DNA from: Oscheius dolichura | Taxonomy: Eukaryota; Nematoda; Chromadorea; Rhabditida; Rhabditidae | Assembly: GCA_932521035.1 (NCBI GenBank) | Contig: OW051497.1 | Location: 4,402,001-4,466,000 of the forward strand | Length of the DNA stretch: 64,000 bases | Reading direction: 5' to 3' | In this document: one piece after another, positions 1 to 12,546 of the stretch | Numbering within the stretch: the stretch's first letter is position 1 | Layout of the letters: the number at the start of each line of letters is the position of its first letter | Notes under the pieces: generated by a model | Database searches by the model: none | What the model was told of the DNA's origin: nothing | Seen by the model: the letters and a program-made list of their open reading frames with translations, nothing else | Made by a program: the position numbers and the translations under genes

Positions 1-457
1 AATCAATGTGTTTCACTTTACACAAGGGTTTTTTAGCCTTTGATATTTGTTGACTGTGACAGTGTGTGTTATTTTAAAGAGGAGGGTAGTGGCCAATTTT
101 GGAAAAGAAAAGGAACCTCGGGTACAATTGGTCCGGAGTGAGCGACCGAGGTTAAGTGTGCTCTGAACGCTCTCCCCCATTCAGAACAAGTGTCCATCCA
201 TAATGCATCTGGTTCCAGTCTTTCCAAATATTGAAATCTGCCTCTTTACCGAATGATTAGCAATTTGTATCCAGTTACAGAGCCGGAGATTAGCCAAATC
301 GGCTTGTTCCTCGTAGCCATCCCACGTGACCCCCTTTCCTTTCATGCGTATTGAACGACCACCCTGGTGGACGCCGTTCCTCCTGATCAATTCTTTGCTC
401 TATGTCCTAATTCTTCTCTGTATAAACATCCTTTTTAAGATTAACTTCCAGATTTCC
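1..457. other. Left-edge non-coding sequence
   Basis: No coding exon could be supported. The last part is the upstream region of the claudin-like gene. A frame open from about position 326 joins its reading frame, but it encodes a hydrophobic stretch with no family resemblance. A pyrimidine-rich acceptor-like AG lies 6 nt before the chosen start at 458. Confidence 0.5.
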
Positions 458-1488
458 ATGAACGAGGAGAAAAGCAGATGCGGACAGGTGTGTATCCTAG
501 CTACCTCGTTCATACTGCTTATTTGCGGCTTCGCTCTGTGCACAACAGGTCTTGTCAGCCCGAGTTGGCAGGTTGTGGACATACGAGAATTCAGAGCTGA
601 GCATCACGTATGAATAAGATTGTAAAATGTTAACAGGAATGCTTTCAGCATGGATTATGGTTGGATTGCACAAGGGCAGAACGGCAAATCGCCTCGTTAT
701 CGAGACAGTTCAGCGACTCTTTGCCTATGCACTGTACCTATAAATTTGACTATTCCGCAAGTCAGGTAGCATTTTATTTAATAGTTTTACTTTCCCCTAA
801 TTTTAGGTGATAGATGAGAATATCGAAGACATCGACCAGAACAGCGCAGCTGGCGAGAGTGAACATCACCAATTCTTCGGTAACTAGTAACGTTCTTCTT
901 GCACTGGATGATTTCAGGTTGGCACAAGGCAGTACTGGGATTTATGATATTCTCCCTTCTTTTTGCCGCGTTCGCCTGTTTCTGCGGGATGTGTGCTTCC
1001 TGCAATGGAGGATGTTCTGTCATTTATGCTATTCTAGTTGGACTTACATGTTGGTTAATGATAACTATATTTATTTTCATTATTTAGTATTTACTTCCTT
1101 GATAGGTGATGCCATCTTCTTCTTTGCCGCTCATAGGGTTGACCACCGTTTTGTACAAGGACTTGTTGGAACGTACGAGGTGAGTTTACTGGGGTTTCCT
1201 CTATGCTTTAAAATGTTCAAAAAACGTTTGGTGATTAGATCACTGCTCATGAGCAAAATTAGTTGAAAAAAGTGGCCGTAAATGTTTAAGATGAACTCGA
1301 TGTTTCAGCAATCTATCGGCACGGCCTTCTATCTCCACTTTATCGGCTCCGGCCTCTACATGTTTGCCTTTATCATTTCTATAATCGCCTCTTACAACAT
1401 TGTAAGGAGTGGGGAAGAACGCCATGCACTTCCTTTGAGAGAGTTAGCTCCACTTTACGGGGCCAGAGTACGAGAAACCTTTGCTTAG
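458..1488 (+). CDS. Claudin/PMP22-superfamily four-TM membrane protein
   Basis: This is a multi-exon gene for a protein of about 215 residues with the claudin fold layout. TM1 (ILATSFILLICGFALCTTGL) is followed by an extracellular loop carrying the claudin signature in order: W (PSW), GLWLDC, then a further Cys (MHCTY). TM2 (GFMIFSLLFAAFACFC), TM3 (VIYAILVGLTC) and TM4 (GSGLYMFAFIISIIASY) follow. Introns read as 608-648, about 766-809, about 881-918, one of 56 nt near 1046-1106 and 1180-1308. The third TM only stays open if splicing begins inside an ACATGT context, so that junction is inferred. The start at 458 is preceded at 6 nt by an acceptor-like AG, and AATAAA follows the stop. Family role: cell junction or channel-regulator proteins. 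The subfamily is not decided; nematode Clc-like proteins are a possible match. Confidence 0.8.
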
Positions 1489-1624
1489 CTTCTCCAAGCT
1501 ACCTCCGTGCCAGTTTAATGCTCTTTCTGCCTAGCCACTATCGCCAAGCTCATGACAATTCCCACCACGAGGCCTTATGTATTTATTATCAAGAATTGTG
1601 CTCTCCGGATCTCCTATTACTGTT

Positions 1625-1630
1625 AATAAA
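1625..1630 (+). terminator. Poly(A) signal of the claudin-like gene
   Basis: An AATAAA hexamer lies about 137 nt after the TAG stop at 1486-1488 and before the convergent EF-hand gene. Confidence 0.6.
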
Positions 1631-1798
1631 GTTATTTCCCGAAAAGAATTCTTTTACTTTGGCAATATCACAGAGATAATGACAAAAACGTAGCTTGGAA
1701 ACGGATTATAAATAAACTTGTTGTACATATGCATAGGGATAGATCGAAGGCAGGGCAAAGTAGCAAGAACGGTAGAGAGAGAAGGAAGTCGGGCGTGT

Positions 1799-2992
1799 TC
1801 AACGCTTTCTTGTCATCATTGTACAAAACTCTGAAAGATTGGTGTTGACAGCCGAAGAAAGGAACGTCATGCATCAATTCAAGCAGTAAACCGATTCGAC
1901 GAAAAACATCTTCGGTGAACGCGGAAGAACATTTGGTGGCGAGAGATACAGAGAACAGTGATCTCACCTTGGAAGTTAATTTTTCCGTCGTTATTCTTGT
2001 CGACATGCTTATAGATAGCCTTGATGTCCTGGTCGCTCAAGCTGTGTCCCATCCGTTGGAAAGCCGTTCTCAGTTCCGATCTAAAAAAGAGTCAGAATAT
2101 GGTGTTCTACGCTTATTTCAATGGGACTCTAAAAACAGGAAAGATTTCGGAAGATGCCTTCAAAGTATTTAACTGAGATTGTTTACCGCGTAATATGTCC
2201 ATCTCCGTCAACATCCAACTCTTCGAAGACGGCTTTTAAGGAGAGGGAGAGGGGATTAGCTCGGGCAATTGTCATAAACTCTATAACTGGTAAAGCAAGG
2301 CCTCTTCCATAGAATACCTTTAAAGTCAATTTTTCCGTCCTTATCGGCGTCCGCCGCATTCAGCATGGCATCGAGCTCCTCTTCCGTAGGAGCCTGCCCC
2401 ATCTTCTGCATCACAGCTCGGAGTTCATCCTAAAGACAAGGGGCTCTGTGGCTGAGACAACAACTAACACGCTGGATGTACCCGTCTCCATTTAGATCAA
2501 ACTCCCTGAAGATCCCTCTTAGGTCATCCTCTCTGATCTCCCCGAAATCTTCCTGGAAACAAATGATTGTCTTCTCATTTCCTGTGAGGCGGCGGTCATG
2601 ACTAGGCAATGAATGCATTAGCTCTTCCCCAGAGTCATCCGTAACCCTCACCCCCTCGATCGTTGTTTTTTACAACACGGTCCAAATCGATGTCGGCCAC
2701 ACTTTTACTGTCAAGGTGTTTCGGGACAAACGGAGAAAAGTCGTGTTTGCGTAAAGATTATCGCACTGCCGTTATGTTCACCACTCCTTCTTGCAAAAAG
2801 TTTCGATCCGCAACAATTAGACACATTTAACTCTTTTTCTGCATAAGGTAATATTTGACGGGTAGACCTTTGGAAACACGATATGATGCAAACACAGAAG
2901 TGTTTGCCCTTGAGCGAAATTGAAGAGAGACGTCAGGTTTACCGATGCAATTGAGAATCAGCGATGCAACACGGATCAAGAATGTCGGACAT
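1799..2992 (-). CDS. Calmodulin-like four EF-hand calcium-binding protein
   Basis: The translated exons show four EF-hand loops: DLNGDGYIQRDE, DADKDGKIDFKE, DVDGDGHITRSE and DKNNDGKINFQE. Each has acidic residues at loop positions 1, 3, 5 and 12 and Gly at position 6, as expected for functional Ca2+ sites. The C-terminus EFCTMMTRKR matches the calmodulin-style end (EFVQMMT). Spacing between hands is as in calmodulin or troponin C. Introns are about 40-130 nt. The 5' end is less certain: the first exon is inferred as a short one starting at 2992 (MSDILDPC), joined by a long intron to an exon around 2680-2695 that reads VADIDLDR. It is convergent with the claudin-like gene, with 310 bp between the stops. 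Role: Ca2+ sensor. Partner proteins cannot be named, and it is too divergent to call calmodulin itself. Confidence 0.8.
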
Positions 2993-3968
2993 TCGAAAAA
3001 ATATCTTCTTTTCCGCGGGAATTTTCTCCAAGTTTAGTCGATAAACTCCCAATGCCAAGAAAGTATTGCCCAGCCTTGAAATTCCGTCCTGTTTAAAGAG
3101 AAGACAAGCGTGTTTTGATTGTTACATTGCCACGTATAATCGCAGAAGAAACGACAGGAGAAGGTCGTCCTCTTTTCCACTTGACAGCATCACAATTGCC
3201 GTTTATGGACTTCTTAAAGGAGAGAGTCGCGGACTGTCGCACCTAATTTTACGCCCGAGAAGGATGGTTTTTTCGCTTCAGGTACGCTGTAAAGCGATCG
3301 CGAGAAGGCCCAGAAATAGGAAAAATAAACAATATGGTGGTCGATTTTCTAGAAGATGGCTTCTCGATTGAAACGAATCACAGTCGAGAGAGAACGAAGA
3401 GGAAGAGACTCGCCTTGAAGCGTCTGAACAGCGGCATGGATGGAAGTATCTACATGGCACATTTGAATAGCCTGTGGCCCAATTAGTCCTCTATTGAATG
3501 GAGCCATTCGAACTACACACAAAAGAGGATACCGACATCTTTTTGCTGTGTGAACTCTGGCAGAGACATGAGAGAATCAATCTGGACCCCCGGCGCTGAA
3601 AGGATCTCTAATCAACAGCGGAGAGAATCAAGTGCACGGTATTGATGACAATAAATCGAGCTAGGGAGGCCATTGAGAATGCTCAGCGTGGAGAGATAAG
3701 AAGATAGAAGATAAGGTACCTGTTTCGCCTTGGAAGAGCAGCAAGCGCCCATTGTGGCGGGGGGCGTAGAGAGAGACTGGTTGCCCGCATTGCATTACTC
3801 ACGACCGGCGACGGCCAGCCCACTGATAACGCAGGCAGTCTCCCGCGGCATTTTGACCATGTCAACTCTTTTCTTCCTTATCAGGCGGGTTATTCAAGGT
3901 CAATTAGTCGTTTACTCTCGAAATGCTACCAAGGTTACAGTTTTATTCCAAAAGACACAGTTTTACAA
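2993..3968. other. Intergenic region between EF-hand and ETS genes
   Basis: No exon with family resemblance or a convincing splice pattern was found on either strand. A plus-strand open frame of about 100 codons (3066-3371) is Arg/Lys-rich and looks incidental. The region should hold the EF-hand promoter and the ETS 3' UTR. Confidence 0.4.
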
Positions 3969-5157
<1,189 letters not shown>

Positions 5158-6435
5158 CTAAGCAGCAGTTTCCGGTATGAATCGATTTGCTTCTCTCAAG
5201 CTTGGACGATTAAGGTAGCTGAATGCAACCAAGCAATGCCAAGAATTATCCCGAAATGAAATTGTTCATGCGAATTACTAGCTTTGCCCTTACAAACAGA
5301 GACATACGGTTATTGGACACTGCCTTTTTTCACATACTAGAAATCGTTGAGATCTTTCTGGCAAATGGAATACGGCTTACCAGCATTCAGACGGCTTGCA
5401 TCCGTTTGTGACAACGATGCGTCCCAACCTGCTCTGTTGCAAAGATTGTCATATCCATCTGAAAGTTGGAACAAAGTGCTTTGTCGACTTGTCAAGAGTA
5501 GGATATTTGTGACAGGATCAAGTTGTCTTTTTAAAAATCTGAAGCCGCTCTAACTAAAGTCCTAACTATTGGCGGACTGTGATTACTACTGTTCGTTTGT
5601 TTACAAAAAATAGTATATTTGCAGTGGTTAGCGACCTTTTTTTCGAAGGGTAGTCTTTCAAATCTACAGCCTAATAAAGTTAACTATACGGTGCCACCGA
5701 TGAAACAGATTGGTCTGAATTCTGAGGAGGAGATGCTTTCTGTTCTCTTAAATCCTTGTAGTTAATAGGGTTGACAAAGGGAGAAGAACTATGTCACAAG
5801 ACGTGAAGAGTCTTAAAGTATCCAAATGCCCTAGTTATTCCAAAAGAGGCATAGACAATCTCAAGATATTGCACACCAGGCGGGAGAGGAGCCATCAAAA
5901 ACGGCTTGACTAATGCCCATAGTGATTGACCACAGTGGCTGACATAAACTGGAGTGGCTGTGTTTAGCGTCATTCAGCAAAGGAAACGACCGTTTCCTTC
6001 CGCCGAGCCAGGAAATAGCGTGCGGAAGCGGGGTTTCCGTCCTACCATTGTGAAGCTTTCACTCCTTCGTCAACTGACACAGTTGACTGTTGGTGTCTTC
6101 TATTCTGCTTAATTTTAGCATAAACTCACTTAGTGTCGGATACATTTGGTGAACAGGAGCTAGAGCTTTGCCACCTAAGGGGGCGGCCCTAGCTAGCACA
6201 ACTACCGTAGTGGGGTGGCAATTAGAGCATGCTTCCGATTGGATAGCTGCCGTTTCCGCTCTAGTGATAAACGCTAATGGAACACGTAGGTGATCAAAAA
6301 TATTTCTTAGAACCTTAATCCAAAATGACTTAAGAGCTGTCGTACTAGCTTCGACTAATTTATTCAAATTTTCGAAGAACATAATATTAGAATATTTATG
6401 GCACGTATGTACAGAAAGGGAGCCGGTAGATTTGA
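5158..6435. other. Region upstream of the ETS exons and downstream of the Nudix gene
   Basis: Positions 5158-5510 probably hold one or two 5' exons of the ETS gene; a minus-strand frame at about 5408-5465 is bounded by AG and GTAAGC. From there to 6435 nothing could be assigned. A minus-strand open frame at 6059-6382 (107 codons) has no recognisable family. TTTATT at about 6359 may be the Nudix poly(A) signal on the minus strand. Confidence 0.4.
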
Positions 6436-7292
6436 CTAAATATCACCCAGCTGCATGGACCAGGCGATTGCAAAGGAGTACACGTTGGCGGAGACCACCA
6501 CACCGTCTCTGCTTATGGTGTTTAGCTCATCTAGCAAAGATGATCCTTTTATGAGGACGGGCTCAACATCCTGAAGTACGACCTTGTTGAACCACTTGAT
6601 AGTAGTCATACCTCTGTGCCTTCTAGATCATTTTGCAATGTCATATCATTCGTGTGTTTCACAGACAACACTATATACTTTAAGACGTCATTACTCCTTG
6701 ACGGAAAGCTGGCTTGCTTCCCCACTGAGCTGAAATCACTCTTTTCTTTGTAAATGTAGTAGAACCTACACGAAATCTGCTTCCTCTATGGAATATCCCG
6801 TCTCCTCCCTGAGTTCTCTTAACCCGGCTTCAACCACTGTCTCACTCTTATCAACAATGCCTTAAAAGGAAATAGTTAAAAGCAATAAAATAGACAGGAA
6901 GCTTACCTCCAGGAAATTCTAAGGTCCAGGCTCGAGCGGGAATACGGTATTGTTTGTTGAATAGAAAATAAAGTTCTCCTTCCTTATAGAGTCTGACAAT
7001 GGCATAAACGCCGGCAACCCCTGATGGATTCCGCGATTGATGGACATCCTGCACCTCCCATATCTCAAGTAAAAATGTTTTCTGTTTAGCACTGACATAC
7101 CGCGTCTTTTCCATGTCGATCCTTAAAGTGAACAACAGTCAAATTGCAGAACTTCCCATGGTAAGCTGTCTCTTCCCGTATGTCCGTAAACTGAGGACTT
7201 CGTGAAGCAACCTATGGAAACTTATAAGACTTGGAAGGGACTAATTCTCTTACTGCGGAAAGCAAAACGGAAGAGAGCAGAGGAGTTAACAT
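6436..7292 (-). CDS. ADP-sugar pyrophosphatase, NUDT5/NUDT14-like Nudix hydrolase
   Basis: Six exons with introns of about 37-47 nt give a 218-residue protein, close to human NUDT5 (219). The Nudix box is complete: G-x5-E-x7-REL-REETGY reads GIVDKSETVVEAGLRELREETGY across its exon, with the catalytic Glu residues kept. It is preceded by LEFPGG, the NUDT5-type lead-in. The N-terminal half (LTVVHFKDRHGKD, then FNKQYRIPARAWTLEFPGG) follows the dimerising beta-domain of ADP-ribose pyrophosphatases. The C-terminal exon ends VVVSANVYSFAIAW, like the LTVDARVYSYALAL region of NUDT5. Family reaction: hydrolysis of ADP-ribose and related nucleotide sugars to AMP plus sugar phosphate, Mg2+-dependent. 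The first 13 residues (MLTPLLSSVLLSA) are hydrophobic and could be a targeting sequence. The start lies downstream of an acceptor-like TTTTTAAG. Confidence 0.92.
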
Positions 7293-7551
7293 TAGCCGAG
7301 ATGGACTCAACAGTGGCGTTATCTTAAAAAGAAAGGTGTAATAAAACCAGTCGAGTGTTACGGTTTCACTGTTGGCAAAACAAAACAAAGAATGACCTTA
7401 GATCTTGCCCCGGGGCATGATTCACCTCTCTGCCGTTGATCGCTGGTCAAGTCACAACCCCTCTTATCTTTCAGCTACTCCATTTTACACGAATATTATG
7501 AAACCTCACGGGCACAGATGCTTTATCAATGTTTCTCTGACTTGTAACACT

Positions 7552-9007
7552 TTATGAAATAAGCGCAATGGCGTAACGGACTTTGACAGAAAAGAGCAGA
7601 CTGTGATTCACAATATTTAGAGTGGCAGACTGGTTAGAGTCGATCTGAAGTTCACCTTCTTCAGGCAACACCGGAGTTACAAGTTTAATTCTTGGAGTGA
7701 GATCGTTGTCGCCTAAATAGATGTTCTGTAAAACACGGCGGTGCTTACCTTGAGAAAACCAAATCCTGGCTTCACCATTAAGAGTAAAACTGTAGAGAAA
7801 TCTCTTCGCCGTCTCTGTTTTGATTTCTATAGATTCAACGGCGCCTGTCCTCACTGTCACGGAACGATATTCTGGGGTGATCCCATGTTTGTTTAAAAAC
7901 AGCTGATTTTCAACCTGTGGGAGATCAGTCTACCTAACAAGTTGGACAGCGATTACCTTAAAATTCTCATCTTTAGCATAGACTGCATGTTCACATCCAT
8001 TACGCATCTGGCCGTTCTGCACATAATATTTACCCCCGTAGCCTTCAGGAATAGCCTCAAGACTGGGAAACAAATATTTTCTGTCGTAGTTGTGATTAGG
8101 CTACCTGACATGTTTCATAAGACCGTCGGGACACTTGGACACAATATGAAACCGTTCGTGAACTTTTTTGGGTAGCATAAAAGAGATGACCTGAATCGTT
8201 TGACTAGAAATGAAACGACTTTACCTTCCACAGAAGTGCAACAATTCTAGGTGGATTCATGATAATGACCTGTTTTAAGATCTCTGAATAATAATCCAGC
8301 CAAATGTGGACTCTCGTCTGTAATCTACCATAACAATAGAATTCTCCAATTCGACCTGCATTAAAAGATTGATCGAAGACCTGATGTTGATGTAATGGGA
8401 GAAGGGCAGATCTTTCATATCAAACAGGCATATTCCTAACCACGACAAATACTGTATAGTGAATGTTTACTAACCATGGGAGGGCAATCCGGTTAGCTCT
8501 TCCCTTTCCAACACTAAATTTTGAAAATATTCGCAACATCCAAAGAAAATCCGAAGATAAGTGCCGACTGGGACCGCCTTCATAAACTGAAATCCGAATA
8601 TTTGCCGCAGAAATGAAAAGCTACCTTCACGGGATCGTCTATGGACATTTCAGCAAAAACAATACCATTATCCAACTCGTTGACCCAGTCGCCACAAAGC
8701 GTCGATTGTCGAATAAATTTTCGTCCCAGTTCCCACGACTGCAATATAAATAGGACAGATGGGAACCGCTATACATCTTTTTTGTAGAAGTCTTCTACTC
8801 GTTTAGGGTCCTCGAAACCAAGAGATTTTCGAATTTGAAGATACTCTAAATATTTCTCGACGGCTGCATCAATATTCTATAAATAGTTTGCTAAATTGTC
8901 TTCAATATCACCCAGTCTTGCCCCTTCAGAAGTCGATTGAGATGGTTGACGGTGTTGTGACGTGGGTCGAGATCATTTCCCAGCTGACGTCGAAGATTTT
9001 CGATCAT
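7552..9007 (-). CDS. SEC14-like CRAL-TRIO + GOLD domain protein
   Basis: The N-terminal CRAL-TRIO helical part reads [20 protein letters not shown] with a 35-nt intron inside it. The lipid-binding domain follows: [21 protein letters not shown], then [18 protein letters not shown], then [19 protein letters not shown] and a segment with [11 protein letters not shown]. The last exons form a GOLD domain: [28 protein letters not shown], and a final beta-strand pair with LPEEGELQI and [11 protein letters not shown]. This order is that of SEC14-like proteins of the SEC14L2/CTG type, which bind and transfer hydrophobic ligands (phosphatidylinositol, tocopherol, squalene) between membranes. Introns are 35-47 nt. 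The middle region at 8280-8400 has unusually small intron candidates, so its exact exon edges are uncertain. The start at 9007 gives a short N-terminus (MIENLRRQL). It lies 260 bp upstream of the Nudix gene on the same strand. Confidence 0.85.
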
Positions 9008-9498
9008 ACCGAAAATAGACCATTTCACTGGGGGGAAACTGGAGAATCAAATGTGTCAAAATGGAAACTTGAGAATAAAAGTGACCAAGGGCGGATAGAG
9101 GACGCTCAACCGGATTTGAGACGGTCTCTCATCCCCACACCTACTATTTCGTCTATCCGCTTCGTGGTCAACAAGGGTAGTGACAATCTTTCCGAAACAT
9201 TCTCCTGACCACAGGAATGTTTTTTGTTTGCGTGATTGGGGGGCGAAGACAAACGACAGGGTTGAAAAGTACACAATGGTTTATTGATGCTTCGCATATA
9301 ACTAAATCGATGAGATCTTTTATGAGAGTGGGCGAGACGTTCCATGGGCCGTCGTCTAGATAGAATGAATTGCTCGGTTGATCGCCTCCCGTCTATAATT
9401 ATTTCGTTATTTCGTTTTTCGTTAATCCCTACCGCTTTTGTCTATCCCTTTCCAATATTTCGTTATTTCCCTGGTTTTCTAGATCAACGTAGGAGTTG
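9008..9498. other. Short intergenic region
   Basis: No exon is supported. TTTATT near 9281 is a plausible minus-strand poly(A) signal for the small membrane protein gene at 9499-9754. Confidence 0.4.
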
Positions 9499-9754
9499 TT
9501 ACTTGGGGATTTCATCTCCAAATAGAGGACAAAAAGTAGCTGAAATATCCATTTTGAAATGAAAATGAACTGGCACTTACAACAATGATGAAAAATAGCA
9601 GGAAGAAGAGGATGTAATTAAGAAGGATGTCAAGGTTGAGGACGGCCAGAAACGTTGTGGAGGGGACGGAAGAGATCTTGACGGGCTCCGCCAATGAAGT
9701 GGCATCCATCGACGTGGAGGCGTTGGCGAAGACAAAGAGACCGTCGTTAACCAT
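9499..9754 (-). CDS. Small single-TM membrane protein, unrecognised
   Basis: Two exons encode about 71 residues. The first half is polar (MVNDGLFVFANASTSMDATS). One strongly hydrophobic helix follows (LLNYILFFLLFFIIV), and the second exon adds a short tail ATFCPLFGDEIPK. The intron is about 41 nt and ends TTTCAG. The frame can be extended upstream to a Met at 9835 (MGALLNCRPH), giving about 98 residues; 9754 is preferred because the extension has no clear features. No signal peptide is evident, so a tail-anchored or type III topology is likely. I do not recognise the family. The size and layout resemble regulatory micropeptides such as the SERCA regulators, but there is no sequence match to support that. 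Confidence 0.5.
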
Positions 9755-10885
9755 TTCTGAAGCTGTTTTTATATGACAGCCCTGTGAAGAATCGCATTTT
9801 TGAGAATGTGGGCGGCAGTTCAGCAATGCGCCCAAACAATAATCAAGTGATTCAACAAACGGGGGAATTCGGAGAGGAGAAGCCTCGTTTCGAAAGAAAT
9901 AGCTTAAAGCAGAGCCTTATATAGGAACTGTGGCCATCCGGCAAAGATAAGATTTGACGGCAGCACTTAAACGGAACAGATATGAACTGTGATTCATAAT
10001 GGGTGGTGTTACAAATTATAGTGAGAGAGAATGCGCCTTTGGTGTTTGTGTACTACACGAAAGAAAGAAAAGGACCGCATATTTATATTTAAATAATGTT
10101 CATGGGGCTGCAGCTTATAGTAAGAGAAAAGGAAAAGACCTGCCCTTTTCCTGTAATGTCACCAAAATGATGATAACTGATACAATAGGGATGTTCCCTA
10201 CCGGAACTGTCCTCTCATATGACTGCGACGAACTACGCCCACTATCTAATATTTTGACAAACTACAAGTACAAACAAGTCAAACAGGCGAACGCGTCTGC
10301 ATCTGCCGTGCAGCATTTGACGAAAATGTAAATGGAACCAATATTGGGGAGAACATAAAAGATGTCGATCTGAATTGGCCACCAAATAGCGCCTCCTCGT
10401 GGTTTATAGTGTCTAGACCCGCTGTTTGTGTGTGTTTATTAATTCAAGATGAAAACAATCACAGTCTGGGAAAGGACATGACTACAATTTGGTGAGATCA
10501 ATACAAACACTGTCAATGAATGGTAACCTGGGCTAATGAGGACTCGGACAGATGAGCAATAGAAAGGGTAAATCGGAACAATACAGAAAAAACAATGCGA
10601 GGGATGAAAGTCATGCGGCGACACTATTTGGTCAATTTGGGGAGGAAAATGAAAATAGCGCCATACACAAAAGATCTGTCCGTGTCTCTCATGACCTAGG
10701 AACAAAACAAAAGCCGACAAAAGACGAGTCACAGCTGCCGGTTGTTATGGTACGTGTACCGAAATGTTGCGAAATGTCCGCCGAGTTTCGCGTTGGCAGC
10801 TTGGAGTTTCGAAAATATGCTGGTCTATGGACAATAGGTTACAATAATATAAAACACCAAAAATTTACATATAAATAGGAATATT
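9755..10885. other. Intergenic region, no supported gene
   Basis: Two plus-strand open frames (9999-10331 and 10552-10878, about 110 codons each) have no family resemblance or clear splice partners. One runs into the 3' end of the MAP2K gene. Otherwise AT-rich non-coding sequence. Confidence 0.4.
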
Positions 10886-12546
10886 CTACACAGGAGAGGA
10901 GGACTGTTCGGCTATTTTGATCTGCTCCCGATGTGGGAACATTTCCCGCACATAGAGAGCTACCTTTTCCTTGATATTCTCCATTTTGTTGTAGAATTGA
11001 TAATACGGAGACTTTTTCAGATCCGTAAAGCTGGGCCTTTCATTAAAGTCTTTGATTACACTATAAACACGTGTGTTAAAGATATTAGACGATATCTTAC
11101 CACATGTTGGTGAAATTCCTCAGCTTGATAGTATAACTCGAATTCTTCACCATTGGTGGATCCTCAAAAACTACCATTTGGAGCTGGGTGAAAACTGGAG
11201 CATCGTTGAACCCCGGATAGGGAAAGGCAAAGTTGGCCACTTCTATCTGGAAATGGAAATCATACACTCTAATCAAATACGATTACCAATGTCACTCCAA
11301 GACTCCACACATCTGACCGAATGTCATAGCTCCTCGCCGTTTGGCTGAGTTTTTCAGGGGCCATGTAAGGACGACATCCAGCTTCCCTCGTGTCTGCCAC
11401 AGAATCTTGGAGATACCCGCAGATACCAAAGTCACAAAGCTTAACAGCTCCACATCTGTTCAACAGGATATTAGACGGTTTAATGTCTCTGTGAATGATA
11501 TGGTGCTGATCCTTCATGTGGGTAAGTGCTTTTATGACCTAGAGGAGAGAAAATATAAAAAGAGCTTGTGTATTCTCTTACAGAAATAGCGACGGCTCCT
11601 AATGTTGTCTCGTCGAAGAGTTGTTTTCCTCCTCCGACTTGATACGCCGTCTGATAAAGATGTTCGAGTGAGATATCCATCAGTTCCATGCAAACCCAGG
11701 CATCTCCCTGAAGTGCAGATGTTGCAAAAATGGAGGGGAAACAAAGTACCTCATGGAATGTAAGACCGTAAAACCGGACGATCTGGTCACAATCACTGGC
11801 AGCTTTAATCGCCTCGACTTCTTGTCGAAGCCGTCTCATTGACTGGTTGATGCCCGCATCATCCAAGCCGTTATTTGTGATCCGGACTCTCTGTAAATGT
11901 TGCAGATTTTACATAAGAAGGCCTACCTTTACAGCGATTTCTCTCCCATTGGGTCTGTGAACCATTTTTCTCACATTGCCAAAGCTTCCAGTGCCCAGCG
12001 GTTCAATATCATCTAGATCGTCCATAGTGAAGGTAATTTCTGCCTCCTTGGGGAAGGCCAGCTTCCCGGCCAGGTACATCTTGATGTAGTTACTGAAGAT
12101 GTGTTATCAGTCCGAAGGAGCTCGTATTTCCAGGTGCGTTTTATGATAACGCAAATAGAAAATCAACGTAGAACATGACCTTCACTTCACGACCGAAAAG
12201 CGCGGATAAGATGTTGTTAGGCGTTTCGAAATATTGGGCACGTAAAGCCTGATCGGTTGTAACGTTTCAACATACTTTGACTCATAGTTGTTGTAACCTA
12301 TTATCAATTCATGTAGTTCGTTTTTCGCAACTATGATTGCACCTACAAATATCCTATTACACCCATTGAATATATTAATTGGATCGCGGGGATGACGAAA
12401 ATGAGCAAAACTCACACATGGCTTATTGTGTCGTCTTCTAAATGCTTGGATTGTCGAACTTCTCTAACTGGCGGTGGAGATTGGACTCCTTCTTTGGGGA
12501 GATTGATTTGGGGAAGTACCCGTCGACCTAAGCCTCGGCGTTGCAT
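10886..12546 (-). CDS. MAP kinase kinase, MKK4/MKK3-6 (stress) type
   Basis: A full dual-specificity kinase domain is present: Gly loop GTGSFGNV; Lys in REIAVKRV; catalytic loop IIHRDIKPSNILLN; KLCDFGICGY; activation loop DSVADTREAGCRPYMAPE with the S-x-A-x-T phosphosites; SDVWSLGVTLIEVANFAFPYP; and CVIKDFNERPSF. The loop GYLQDSVA resembles MKK3/6, while TREAGCRPYMAPE resembles MKK4, so the exact orthologue is open. The first exon (start 12546) gives MQRRGLGRRVLPQINLP, a good match to the MAPK docking (D-site) pattern of basic residues, spacer, then hydrophobic-x-hydrophobic. The expected Ser after DFGI is Cys here. Introns are about 37-45 nt, except the first (about 320 nt), which separates the D-site exon from the kinase domain. 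It should phosphorylate p38 or JNK class MAPKs. The protein ends MFPHREQIKIAEQSSSPV. Confidence 0.93.

Noticed and set aside
6059-6382. Minus-strand open frame of 107 codons downstream of the Nudix gene
   Set aside because: No family resemblance and no flanking splice pattern. It lies in the 3' flank of a complete gene and includes its likely poly(A) signal region.
9999-10331. Plus-strand open frame of 110 codons
   Set aside because: Composition is unremarkable, with no signal peptide, domain or splice neighbours; probably chance.
10552-10878. Plus-strand open frame of 108 codons antisense to the MAP2K 3' flank
   Set aside because: Lys/Arg-rich with no recognised motif, and it abuts the stop of a well-supported minus-strand gene.
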